The notes beneath the pieces were generated by a model. It did not search any database. It saw only the letters and a list, made by a program, of their open reading frames with translations, and was not told the origin of the DNA. A stretch of DNA of 8,433 nt from Gemmataceae bacterium (GTDB taxonomy: Bacteria; Planctomycetota; Planctomycetia; Gemmatales; Gemmataceae): NCBI GenBank assembly GCA_947490035.1, contig CANLGS010000132.1, forward strand, positions 1-8,433. The letters are read 5' to 3'. The position numbers were made by a program, and so were the translations under genes. How positions within the stretch are numbered: position 1 is the stretch's first letter; each line of letters starts with the position of its first letter. Positions 1 through 5,900 of this stretch are shown in pieces.

Positions 1-129
1 GTGAACAAGAAGCGTCGACCCGTCCAAGCGAAAGCAAAACAGTCCGGGGCACACACCTCAGTTCACAAACTCCTCCAACAAGCCAAGCAACAACACAAAG
101 ACCACCCTTCAACCCACCAGAGAAAATGA
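1..129 (+). CDS. Possible C-terminal tail of a basic K/Q/H-rich protein, cut by the window edge
   Basis: The frame is open from the first base to TGA at 127-129 and gives 42 residues rich in Lys, Gln and His (ending HPSTHQRK). The first codon happens to be GTG, but no upstream sequence is visible, so a start cannot be judged; this could equally be the end of a longer gene. Base and codon use are poorer in GC (CAA, AAA, TCA codons) than in the other genes, which may mean it is not coding. It converges on and overlaps the end of the 60-residue minus-strand gene by about 20 bp. I recognise no family. Confidence 0.2.
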   Translation: MNKKRRPVQAKAKQSGAHTSVHKLLQQAKQQHKDHPSTHQRK

Positions 130-291
130 GTCGTGCAAAGCAGTAACATCGGGGAGTTGCTCCGACACGGGCGCGGCCGACGGCGGCGCGCTCGCGGCGG
201 CGTGCTTGAGGTGGCCGATCAGCGACTCGGCGTCGGACGCAACGGTTCGCTCGTCCCGCGTATCAGCGAGATTGGGGTCTTCTGGTGGCAT
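109..291 (-). CDS. Small 60-residue protein of unknown function
   Basis: The ATG is at 291-289 and the TGA at 111-109. A plausible ribosome-binding site (TCTGGAG, 7 nt before the start) supports this start over longer versions of the same frame. The gene begins 29 nt after the stop of the secreted protein at 321-767, on the same strand, so the two are probably cotranscribed. The protein is acidic near its N-terminus (MPPEDPNLADTRDERT), has an Ala/Pro-rich middle, and shows no signal peptide or membrane segment. I recognise no family. The case for a real gene rests on the ribosome-binding site and operon position only. Confidence 0.45.
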   Translation of the reverse strand: MPPEDPNLADTRDERTVASDAESLIGHLKHAAASAPPSAAPVSEQLPDVTALHDSFSLVG

Positions 292-320
292 GGTGTCGCT
301 CCAGAACGGACGGGCGAAGT

Positions 321-767
321 CTACCCGCGCCGGCGGCGCAACAGCCAGACCAGCGCGGACACGCCGAGCAACCCGCCCGCGCCGGCGGTCAGGCCCACCG
401 TCTTGTTCAGCCGGTCGCCGGTGTACACGACGGGCGGCGCCTCGGCCGCGGCCACTGTGAACGACACCGGCGCGGCGTGCCCGATGCACGTCGCGCTGAG
501 CGTGTATTGGCCTGGGATGGGGGTGGGGAACGTCCACACGCCGCGTTCGTCGGCGGTACCCGCGGCGACCTCCGTGCCGGTCGCGTCGGTCACGCTCACC
601 TTCGCGAACTCGGCCGGGATGTCCTCTTCAAAGAACACCTCCACGCGCACCGAATCCGCACCCACTTTGACGGTCGCGTTCATGTCGTGCGCGCCGGCAA
701 TCGACGGGGCGAGCAGCAAGCCCGCGGCGACGCTGATCGCTAGAACGATGAGGCGGGTCGCGCGCAT
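321..767 (-). CDS. Secreted Ig-like beta-sandwich protein with a C-terminal membrane anchor
   Basis: This 148-residue protein has a clear signal peptide at residues 1-26 (MRATR, a hydrophobic stretch, then AGA as the cleavage site). Residues ~30-113 look like one beta-sandwich domain of the kind found in carboxypeptidase-regulatory or DUF4198/nickel-transport-associated proteins, with the pattern VSVTDATGTEVAAGTADERG-W-F-PTPIPGQYTL. A hydrophobic helix at ~123-142 follows, and the protein ends RRRRG, so the domain should sit outside the membrane with a short basic tail inside. Predicted cleavage leaves His-Asp-Met at the mature N-terminus, and a Cys-Ile-Gly-His sits near residue 100; both could bind metal, but that is inference. 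The ribosome-binding site before ATG 767 is weak. It is divergent from the uppP fragment. The exact family is uncertain; a secreted anchored domain is fairly sure. Confidence 0.75.
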   Translation of the reverse strand: MRATRLIVLAISVAAGLLLAPSIAGAHDMNATVKVGADSVRVEVFFEEDIPAEFAKVSVTDATGTEVAAGTADERGVWTFPTPIPGQYTLSATCIGHAAPVSFTVAAAEAPPVVYTGDRLNKTVGLTAGAGGLLGVSALVWLLRRRRG

Positions 768-819
768 GGAAAGTTCCGGGTAAGGGCGTCAGAACTATCA
801 TACCGACTGGGGAGAAGGA

Positions 820-951
820 ATGCCCATCTGGGAAGCCGCATTACTGGGCATTATTCAAGGTCTCGCCGAATTCCTCCCGATCAGCAGCACCGCGCACCTG
901 CTCGTCGCCCGGCAATTATTGGGAAGGGGAGCGCGATGGAAATCGACCTGA
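820..951 (+). pseudogene. uppP: Truncated undecaprenyl-diphosphatase (UppP/BacA) N-terminal fragment
   Basis: The 43-codon frame starts [14 protein letters not shown] and continues through [14 protein letters not shown], which matches the start of UppP, the membrane enzyme that dephosphorylates undecaprenyl pyrophosphate to recycle the lipid carrier of peptidoglycan. The first catalytic motif is intact: Q/E-x-x-x-E (Gln13-Glu17), then PISST and His26. Similarity stops after about residue 36 (LLG), and the frame reads RGARWKST and terminates. Full UppP is ~260-280 residues with a second motif (PGxSRSxxT) and several membrane helices, all missing here. A strong ribosome-binding site (GGAGAAGGA, 811-819) is retained right at the ATG. 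The fragment overlaps the pxpA start by 16 nt, so ribosomes finishing it could re-initiate at pxpA. It is a remnant of a deletion or rearrangement, possibly now acting as a leader ORF. Confidence 0.8.
921..930 (+). promoter_or_regulatory. Purine-rich ribosome-binding site for pxpA inside the uppP fragment
   Basis: GGGAAGGGGA lies 5 nt before ATG 936 and fixes the pxpA start. It falls inside the uppP-derived frame, exactly where UppP similarity ends (after LLG), so the rearrangement junction is at or just before this site. Confidence 0.6.
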
Positions 952-1640
952 ACGCGGACCTCGGCGAAGGCGCCGGCTTCGACGCCGAGTTGATGCCGCT
1001 GATTACGAGCGCGAACGTGTGCTGCGGGCTGCACGCCGGCGGGCCGAGTGAGATGGCGCGCACGCTGGAACTCGCGCAGTCGCGTGGCGTCACGGTCGGC
1101 GCGCATCCGGGGTACGACGACCGAGCGAATTTCGGCCGCGTGGAACGGAATCTCTCGGCTCAAGACATCTTCGATCTGCTGACGTATCAACTCGGCGCAA
1201 TGCTCGCGCTTGTGAGTGGTCGGAACATGGAAATGCGCTACCTCAAGGCGCACGGCGCGCTTTACAACCAAGCGTGTCGAGAGATGACCGTGGCCGAATC
1301 CGTGGCAGGTGCCGCATACGGGTACTGCGGCGGTCTTCCGGTCATGGGCCTACCCGGTTCCGCACTCGAAGCCGCTACACAAGCGCGAGGGCTACAGTTC
1401 ATCCCCGAAGGGTTCGCGGACCGGCGGTACCGGCCGGACGGGTCGCTCGTGCCGCGCACCGAACCGGGCGCGTTCGTTCACGACCCCGACGAAGCCGTGA
1501 ACCAAGTCGAGTGGCTGGTGCGCGACAAGGGCGTGCGGACGATCTGCGTTCACGGCGACAACCCGGACGCGGTCGCGTTCACGAAGGCCGTTCGCGCCGC
1601 GCTGCTCGCGCGGGGGTTCACGCTGAAGGCGTTCGCGTAG
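936..1640 (+). CDS. pxpA: 5-oxoprolinase subunit A (LamB/YcsF family)
   Basis: PxpA is one of three subunits of the ATP-dependent prokaryotic 5-oxoprolinase, which opens 5-oxoproline (pyroglutamate) to glutamate in the cytoplasm. The 234-residue product is near the usual length (~245-255). It carries the family hallmarks in order: DLNADLGEG (residues 4-12), [12 protein letters not shown] (25-36), GAHPGYDD (55-62), KAHGALYN (104-111), FADRRY (160-165), LVPR and ICVHGDNP (203-210). Two positions differ from the common SANIACGFHAGDP form: Cys for Ala before the conserved Cys, and Gly for Asp after HAG. The ATG at 936 is preceded by a good ribosome-binding site. pxpC follows after a 127-nt gap filled mostly by a palindromic repeat; pxpB, normally adjacent, is absent. 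Confidence 0.93.
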   Translation: MEIDLNADLGEGAGFDAELMPLITSANVCCGLHAGGPSEMARTLELAQSRGVTVGAHPGYDDRANFGRVERNLSAQDIFDLLTYQLGAMLALVSGRNMEMRYLKAHGALYNQACREMTVAESVAGAAYGYCGGLPVMGLPGSALEAATQARGLQFIPEGFADRRYRPDGSLVPRTEPGAFVHDPDEAVNQVEWLVRDKGVRTICVHGDNPDAVAFTKAVRAALLARGFTLKAFA

Positions 1641-1651
1641 ACTTTCCTTCG

Positions 1652-1762
1652 GTGGAGCGCGGGCGTCCCGCCCGCCTCGGCTACAACACACGAGGGCGCT
1701 TTGCGTTGCCCGCTTGGTTTCCGATTTGCGATGCCTTTGCGGGCGGGACGCCCGCGCTCCAC
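1652..1762. repeat. Palindromic element A between pxpA and pxpC
   Basis: Two perfectly complementary 24-bp arms (1652-1675 and 1739-1762; the left arm begins GTGGAGCGCGGGCGTCCCGC) flank a 63-nt, less GC-rich spacer. Translated, the arms read GRDARAP or AGVPPA, strings I recall from spurious ORFs in many planctomycete genomes, so this is probably a dispersed repeat family; that is recollection, not a search. It starts 11 nt after the pxpA stop and ends 5 nt before the pxpC ATG. No transposase or target-site duplication is evident. Transcribed, it would form a very stable hairpin that could attenuate or terminate transcription into pxpC, though no U-tract follows. Confidence 0.85.
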
Positions 1763-1767
1763 AGACT

Positions 1768-2676
1768 ATGAGCCTGCTCGTTCGCGAAGCCGGGTTGCAG
1801 TCCCTCCTCGTTGACTTCGGCCGCGAGCGCTCGCGGGCGCTCGGCGTGCCGGTCGGCGGCGCTGCCGACCGCGCCGCGCTCGCGCTCGGCAACGCGCTCG
1901 TGGGGAACGCACCGCACGCGGTCGCGCTCGAAGCCGCGTTCGCGGGGCCGACCGTCGAAGCACTCCACCAGGCCGCGTGCGTGATCTTCGGCGCGCCATT
2001 CCAGAGTAGCGTGAACGGAAACGCGGTCGCGACGGGCGTCACGTTCACGCTTCAATCTGGCGACGTACTTCGCGTGGGTGGAACGCAGGTCGGCGCGCGG
2101 GCGTACCTGTGCGTCGCGGGCGGCTTCGACGCGCCGGAAGTGCTGGGCAGCCGCTCGGCGCTCGAAGCGATTCGCGCCGGCGACACGCTCGCGTGCGCGG
2201 CGAGCCGCACCGAGGCGCGCAGGTTGCCATTTTGCGAAGCCGCGAGCGGCTGCACACTTCGCACCCTCGGTGGGCCGCAGCGCGACTGGTTCACCGACGA
2301 CTCGTTCTTCGCGCAGGAGTACATCGTCTCGCCCGCGAGCAACCGCATGGGCCTTCGGCTGAAGGGCACGCCGCTCGCGCGCACGCCGGGCGAACTCGTC
2401 TCGGAAGCGGTCGCGCCCGGTGCGGTGCAGGTCGCCAACGACGGGTTGCCCATCGTCTTGGGCGCGGACGGCCAGACCATCGGCGGCTACCCGAAAGTCG
2501 CGCACGTCATCCGCGCCGACCTCGACCGGCTCGCGCAACTCCGGCCCGGCGACCGCGTGCGGTTCGTTCGCGTCACCTCTGAAGAAGCCGAAGACGTGGC
2601 CCGCGAGCGAGCGGCGTTCCTCGCGTCGTGGCTGACGCGACTCCGCATCGCGGAGCGGCAACCGGTTCTCGGTTGA
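1768..2676 (+). CDS. pxpC: 5-oxoprolinase subunit C (biotin-dependent carboxyltransferase, AHS2 domain)
   Basis: PxpC (KipA/YbgK, AHS2 family) is the large partner of PxpB in 5-oxoprolinase and shares a fold with urea amidolyase and allophanate hydrolase carboxyltransferase domains. The 302-residue product spans the whole AHS2 domain: VREAGLQSLLVDFGR (5-19), GVPVGGAAD (26-34), GNALVGN, VAGGFDAPEVLGSRS, SNRMGL (191-196), ELVSEAV, DGLPIVLGADGQTIGGYPK (225-243) and LRPGDRVRF. ATG 1768 is chosen because family homology begins at once (MSLLVREAGLQ). An in-frame TTG at 1714 lies inside the palindromic repeat and would add repeat-derived residues. No Shine-Dalgarno is visible before ATG 1768, because the repeat arm ends 5 nt upstream. 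The PxpB (AHS1) domain is neither fused nor adjacent. Confidence 0.92.
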   Translation: MSLLVREAGLQSLLVDFGRERSRALGVPVGGAADRAALALGNALVGNAPHAVALEAAFAGPTVEALHQAACVIFGAPFQSSVNGNAVATGVTFTLQSGDVLRVGGTQVGARAYLCVAGGFDAPEVLGSRSALEAIRAGDTLACAASRTEARRLPFCEAASGCTLRTLGGPQRDWFTDDSFFAQEYIVSPASNRMGLRLKGTPLARTPGELVSEAVAPGAVQVANDGLPIVLGADGQTIGGYPKVAHVIRADLDRLAQLRPGDRVRFVRVTSEEAEDVARERAAFLASWLTRLRIAERQPVLG

Positions 2677-2736
2677 TCTTGCCCCGCCTTCCGCGCGTCG
2701 CTATCTCGCCGCTTCTCTTTAACGCGAGGAGCGGCC

Positions 2737-2976
2737 ATGCGGAAGCTGATCGTGATTAGCGTGCTGGGCACGGTGTTGGGCTACGCGGCGGTTCACTTCG
2801 CGTTCTTCGCGAAGCCGAACCCGGCGCAAGAGCCGGTCGCGACCGCGCCCGCGGAATCGGTCGTGCTGGCGCAGGTGGTCGAGGTGATCGACACCGACGC
2901 GCTGCTCGACCCGCGACCGGCCCAACCGGGCGGCGCGGCCGGGCCGGACGAGTTCACCGCGCCCGGCCGAGATTGA
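2737..2976 (+). CDS. Small membrane-anchored or exported protein, unknown function
   Basis: The product has 79 residues. The start is well supported by GAGGAG in front of ATG 2737. MRK is followed by a hydrophobic stretch (residues ~4-24, LIVISVLGTVLGYAAVHFAFF), which acts as a signal anchor or uncleaved signal. The rest is Pro/Ala-rich with an acidic central section (VVEVIDTDALLD) and looks disordered. I recognise no family; it is probably specific to Gemmata relatives. It sits 60 nt after pxpC and 73 nt before another exported protein on the same strand, and shared transcription is possible but not shown. Confidence 0.65.
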   Translation: MRKLIVISVLGTVLGYAAVHFAFFAKPNPAQEPVATAPAESVVLAQVVEVIDTDALLDPRPAQPGGAAGPDEFTAPGRD

Positions 2977-3049
2977 ACCGTGCCCGCGGCGCCTCCGCGC
3001 GTAGAATGTCCCCGGTACCGGAACCTGTGTTCCTTCCGAGGGCATTTCC

Positions 3050-3583
3050 ATGCGTATGCTGTTCGCTTCCGTGCTGGCCGCGGTGGTCGCGGTCGGCGCG
3101 AGCGCCGAGGACAAGGGCGTCGCGGTCGAGTGGGGCGGGCTGAAGTCCACCACGCCGGCCGGGTGGAAGGAAGAGACGCCGTCGAACAAGATGCGGCTGG
3201 CGCAGTTCAAGTTGGCGAAGGAGAAGGGCGACGCGGAAGACGCGGAGCTGGCCCTGTTCGCCTCGCCCGGCGGCGGCACCGTCGACGCCAACCTCGAACG
3301 CCAGGTGAAGAAGTTCGAGCTGCCCGCCGACAAGAAGCCGACCACGTCCAAGGTCAAGGTCGGCAAGGACGAGGCGACGTACCAGGACATCACCGGCACG
3401 CTGCTGAAGAAGTTCCCGCCGTTCGACCCGAACGCGAAGATCACGAAGGTCGAGAACTACCGGCAGATTTACGTCATCTTCGAGGGCAAGGACGCGGTGT
3501 ACTCGCTGACGCTGCTCGGCCCGGCGAAGACCGTCGAGAAGCACAAGAAGGACTTGGACGAGTGGCTGAAGAACTTCAAATAG
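3050..3583 (+). CDS. Secreted protein of unknown function (PsbP/Mog1-like alpha-beta fold possible)
   Basis: The product has 177 residues. A short signal peptide (MRMLFASVLAAVVAVGASA, residues 1-19, cleavage before ED) directs export. The mature part is lysine-rich with a WGGLKSTTPAGWKEE opening, an alternating strand/helix pattern, and a final helix DLDEWLKNFK. The opening 'x-P-x-G-W' followed by an alternation ending in an amphipathic helix recalls the PsbP/Mog1/DUF1795 fold, but I cannot confirm membership. GAGGG lies 9 nt before ATG 3050; ATG 3056 is an alternative start that would remove two residues. TAGAAT at 3002-3007 could be a -10 element, but no -35 at the right distance is visible. 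A palindromic repeat begins 5 nt after the stop. Confidence 0.8.
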   Translation: MRMLFASVLAAVVAVGASAEDKGVAVEWGGLKSTTPAGWKEETPSNKMRLAQFKLAKEKGDAEDAELALFASPGGGTVDANLERQVKKFELPADKKPTTSKVKVGKDEATYQDITGTLLKKFPPFDPNAKITKVENYRQIYVIFEGKDAVYSLTLLGPAKTVEKHKKDLDEWLKNFK

Positions 3584-3588
3584 CGCGA

Positions 3589-3674
3589 GGCGAGCGGGGG
3601 GCGTAAGCCCCCTGTTTCTTCTCTTTGCGATTTGAGTTGTGCTTCCAACAGGGGGCTTACGCCCCCCGCTCGCC
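3589..3674. repeat. Palindromic element B immediately upstream of queA
   Basis: Perfect 28-bp inverted arms (3589-3616 and 3647-3674; core GGGGGGCGTAAGCCCCC) surround a 30-nt spacer of average composition. It starts 5 nt after the stop of the secreted protein and ends 9 nt before the queA ATG, so it makes up nearly the whole gap. Translated, the arms give RGLTPPAR or GGLRPPLA, strings I recall from planctomycete junk ORFs, hence probably a dispersed family. The sequence is unrelated to element A. RNA from either strand would fold into a stable hairpin, which could end transcription of the upstream gene or affect queA initiation. Confidence 0.88.
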
Positions 3675-3683
3675 AAGTCACCC

Positions 3684-4829
3684 ATGCCCTTCTTCGACTA
3701 CCACCTGCCGGAACACCTGATCGCGCAGCACCCGGCGGCCGAGCGCGACGCCGCCCGGCTGCTCGTCGTGCGGCGCGACACAGGCGCGCTCGAACACCAC
3801 ACCTTCCGCGACCTGCCCGACCTGCTCGCGCCCGGCGATCTCGTCGTGCTGAACGACACGCGAGTGCTTCCGGCGCGCGTGGTGGGCCGGCGCGAAGCCA
3901 CCGGCGGGAAGTGGGAAGGCTTGTTCCTGCGCGCGGCCGAAGGCGGGTTGTGGGAGATGCTCGCGCAGACCCGCGGCTACCCCGAACTCGGCACCGCGTT
4001 CGTCACCGACACGAACCTACGTCTGACGCTTCGCGGGCGCACGACCGACCGGCACTGGCTGATGCAACCGGAAGGAGCCGGCACGCCGCCGGAGTTGCTC
4101 GCTCGCTACGGGCACATCCCGCTGCCGCCGTACATCCGCAAGGGGCGGGAGGAAGCCTCCGACCGCGAGCGCTACCAGACCGTGTACGCGAACGCGGTCG
4201 GTTCGGTCGCGGCGCCGACGGCCGGGTTGCACTTCACGCCGGCCGTGTTCGAGAGACTCGCGGCGCGCGGCATCGGCACGGCTCGCGTCACGCTTCACGT
4301 CGGGCTTGGCACGTTCGCGCCGGTGAAGGAAGCCGACCCGACGAAGCACGTCATTCACCGCGAATGGTGTGAGGTGACGCAACCAACCGTGGATGCAATC
4401 CACGCGACAAAGGCGAAGGGCGGTCGCGTGGTCGCGGTCGGCACGACGACAACCCGCACGCTCGAATCTGCTGCCTTTCCCTCTCCCCTTGCGGGAGAGG
4501 GTGGCGAGTCTTCGAGCCGGGTGAGGGGTAAAGCTTCAACGCGCGTGGAGTCTCACCCCTCACCCGTCGGCGAAGCGCCGCCACCCTCTCCCGCAAGGGG
4601 AGAGGGAGAAATGCGACCCTTCTGCGGCGAAACCAACCTCTTCATTCACGAGCCGTTTGCGTTCCGCGCGGTCGATGCGCTGGTGACCAACTTCCACCTG
4701 CCGCGAACCACACTCCTGCTGCTTGTCGGGGCGCTTGCGGGCGGCGAGTTGTTGCAGCGCGCCTACGCCGAAGCCGTCGCGCGCGAGTACCGATTCTTCA
4801 GCTACGGCGACGCTATGCTCGTGTTGTGA
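3684..4829 (+). CDS. queA: tRNA preQ1(34) S-adenosylmethionine ribosyltransferase-isomerase QueA, with an in-frame repeat insertion
   Basis: QueA transfers and isomerises the ribosyl part of S-adenosylmethionine onto preQ1 at the tRNA wobble position, giving epoxyqueuosine. The 381-residue product begins MPFFDYHLPEHLIAQHP and carries VVLNDTRVLPAR, SVAAPTAGLHFT (174-185), TLHVGLGTFAPV, VVAVGTTTTRTLESAA, VTNFHLP (334-340) and the usual C-terminus YRFFSYGDAMLVL. It is longer than typical QueA (~340-360) because residues ~265-308 are translated from a palindromic repeat between TLESAA and PFCGETNLF, where E. coli QueA has about nine residues. The reading frame survives and all conserved blocks on both sides are present. 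ATG 3684 is chosen by homology; the in-frame TTG upstream lies in element B. No Shine-Dalgarno is visible. The stop is 7 nt from that of the convergent DUF1963 gene. Confidence 0.95.
   Translation: MPFFDYHLPEHLIAQHPAAERDAARLLVVRRDTGALEHHTFRDLPDLLAPGDLVVLNDTRVLPARVVGRREATGGKWEGLFLRAAEGGLWEMLAQTRGYPELGTAFVTDTNLRLTLRGRTTDRHWLMQPEGAGTPPELLARYGHIPLPPYIRKGREEASDRERYQTVYANAVGSVAAPTAGLHFTPAVFERLAARGIGTARVTLHVGLGTFAPVKEADPTKHVIHREWCEVTQPTVDAIHATKAKGGRVVAVGTTTTRTLESAAFPSPLAGEGGESSSRVRGKASTRVESHPSPVGEAPPPSPARGEGEMRPFCGETNLFIHEPFAFRAVDALVTNFHLPRTTLLLLVGALAGGELLQRAYAEAVAREYRFFSYGDAMLVL
4478..4607. repeat. Palindromic element C inserted in frame inside queA
   Basis: Outer arms of 29 bp are perfectly complementary (4478-4506 and 4579-4607; core CTCTCCCCTTGCGGGAGAGG). 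An inner 12-bp perfect pair (4518-4529 and 4555-4566; CGGGTGAGGGGT) lies beyond a short imperfect stretch, leaving a 25-nt loop. Each arm also contains a small palindrome of its own (CTCTCCC/GGGAGAG). Elements of this sequence type (CTCTCCC...GGGAGAGGG, GGTGAGGGG) are, as I recall, widespread in several bacterial phyla. This copy is read in the queA frame as a Ser/Pro/Gly/Glu-rich segment (PSPLAGEGGE through PPSPARGEGE) with no stop. Confidence 0.92.
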
Positions 4830-4836
4830 CCGTGCC

Positions 4837-5826
4837 TCACGCGCAGTCTATAATCATCTTCACGCGGTCGAAGCGGCCCGCCAGCAAGTCGGCTTCCTTC
4901 AGGGTGAAATAGAGCGCCCCGCCGTCGGCGAATTCCCAGCCTGTCTCGTCGTTCCCGCAAATTGTCAGCAGGTGCCGCACAGTCTTGTTGCCGAGAATGT
5001 CCCACTGAATTGGGAACGGGTAGCCGAGGATGTGGTCGCCGGGGCACATGTTGTAGTAAAGGGACATGTATTCACTATCCACATCCGTGTTCCCGATCGC
5101 TTTCAACTCGTGCTCCCAGGGCGAGTCACGATCCGGCAGGGTCAGCGTTTCCGCGTACTCCACCCGACACGATGGGAACTGCGATTCGTCCTCCAGTTCA
5201 GCGTCGAGTTCGTGGCGAACGAGTTTCGTCGGGTCCGGGAAGTAGAACAGCCGCCAACTGTCGTCCGGGAAGTCGTCGTCACCGTCGCCGGTGTAGAGGC
5301 AGAACGCGGACAGTACGCCGATAGCGGGCAGTTCGCCGGCCACGGGGCTGGGTTGCAACTCCGCGAGGTTGAATTGAGCCAAGAACGCGAGCGGTTCCTT
5401 TTGCCACGCGGGCCACTTCGTTTTGAGCGGCAGGTCCGGTTGGCCGCCGAACTTGCTCGCGCCAACCGCGAGTGACTTTTCGGACGCCTTCACGGGCTTG
5501 AACGTCAGCGCCGGTTTCGCCAACGCGAGTAACTGATCGGCCTTCGCCTCAAGCACCGTACCGCGAACCTTTGCCATCAGCGTGACGCCGACCAGATCGC
5601 GCCACGGCGACGCCTTCACCGCGGGCAGCTTCTTCCCGGCGCGGAACGCGGTCACGAAGTTCCGCAACAGCGGGCCGCGCGGGTCGTCGCGGTCTTGGAG
5701 CCAGTCCGCGTAGACCAGCTTCGCGGTGTCGTCGGACAGGTCCGATATCACCGCCGCGAGGATGTCGGCTTCGCCCGGCAGCACGGCCGCCGGGTTCGGA
5801 ATCGCGGGCTTGGGCGCGGGCGGCAT
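4837..5826 (-). CDS. TIGR02996 domain - DUF1963 (YwqG-like) fusion protein
   Basis: The product has 329 residues. Residues 19-58 match the TIGR02996 'repeat-companion' domain (ILAAVISDLSDDTAKLVYADWLQDRDDP), a short N-terminal module abundant in Gemmata and often joined to leucine-rich repeats. Residues ~122-329 match DUF1963/YwqG: KFGGQPDLP (125-133), FLAQFNLAEL, HILGYPFPIQWD (265-276), ETGWEFADGGALYF (294-307) and a final DLLAGRFDRVKMI. DUF1963 proteins have no firmly established function. No signal peptide is visible, so it is probably cytoplasmic. ATG 5826 is chosen because GGAG lies 9 nt upstream and upstream residues look non-coding; the frame stays open to an ATG at 5952 through a tandem octamer. 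It converges on queA. Confidence 0.88.
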   Translation of the reverse strand: MPPAPKPAIPNPAAVLPGEADILAAVISDLSDDTAKLVYADWLQDRDDPRGPLLRNFVTAFRAGKKLPAVKASPWRDLVGVTLMAKVRGTVLEAKADQLLALAKPALTFKPVKASEKSLAVGASKFGGQPDLPLKTKWPAWQKEPLAFLAQFNLAELQPSPVAGELPAIGVLSAFCLYTGDGDDDFPDDSWRLFYFPDPTKLVRHELDAELEDESQFPSCRVEYAETLTLPDRDSPWEHELKAIGNTDVDSEYMSLYYNMCPGDHILGYPFPIQWDILGNKTVRHLLTICGNDETGWEFADGGALYFTLKEADLLAGRFDRVKMIIDCA

Positions 5827-5900
5827 TTGCGTATGCTCCGAGGTGACCGAAAGACGATCCGAGAACGTCGGGAATGACCCAGGCGGCCAACCGAGAAAGT

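Noticed and set aside
133..783. Long plus-strand open frames opposite the secreted anchored protein
   Set aside because: They are Arg/Pro/Ala-rich antisense frames of the GC-rich gene at 321-767, which has a clear signal peptide and anchor.
795..802. TATCAT / TATGAT as divergent -10 elements for the genes at 767 and 820
   Set aside because: Both strands read near-consensus, but no convincing -35 exists on either side, so I did not list a promoter.
1681..2661. 326-codon open frame on the minus strand
   Set aside because: It lies wholly opposite pxpC, is extremely Arg/Glu/Ala-rich, and its end is translated from element A.
2708..2735. Hairpin (GCCGCT/AGCGGC) that would hide the ribosome-binding site of the 79-residue gene
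   Set aside because: A 6-bp stem with a 16-nt loop is easily produced by chance at this GC content.
4849..4854. Perfect TATAAT as a promoter
   Set aside because: It lies in the last codons of the DUF1963 gene (MIIDCA) and no gene starts just downstream on the plus strand; no -35 is at the right distance.
4723..5475. 250-codon plus-strand open frame
   Set aside because: It runs through the queA end and opposite the DUF1963 gene; the DUF1963 protein has recognisable domain motifs and this frame has none.
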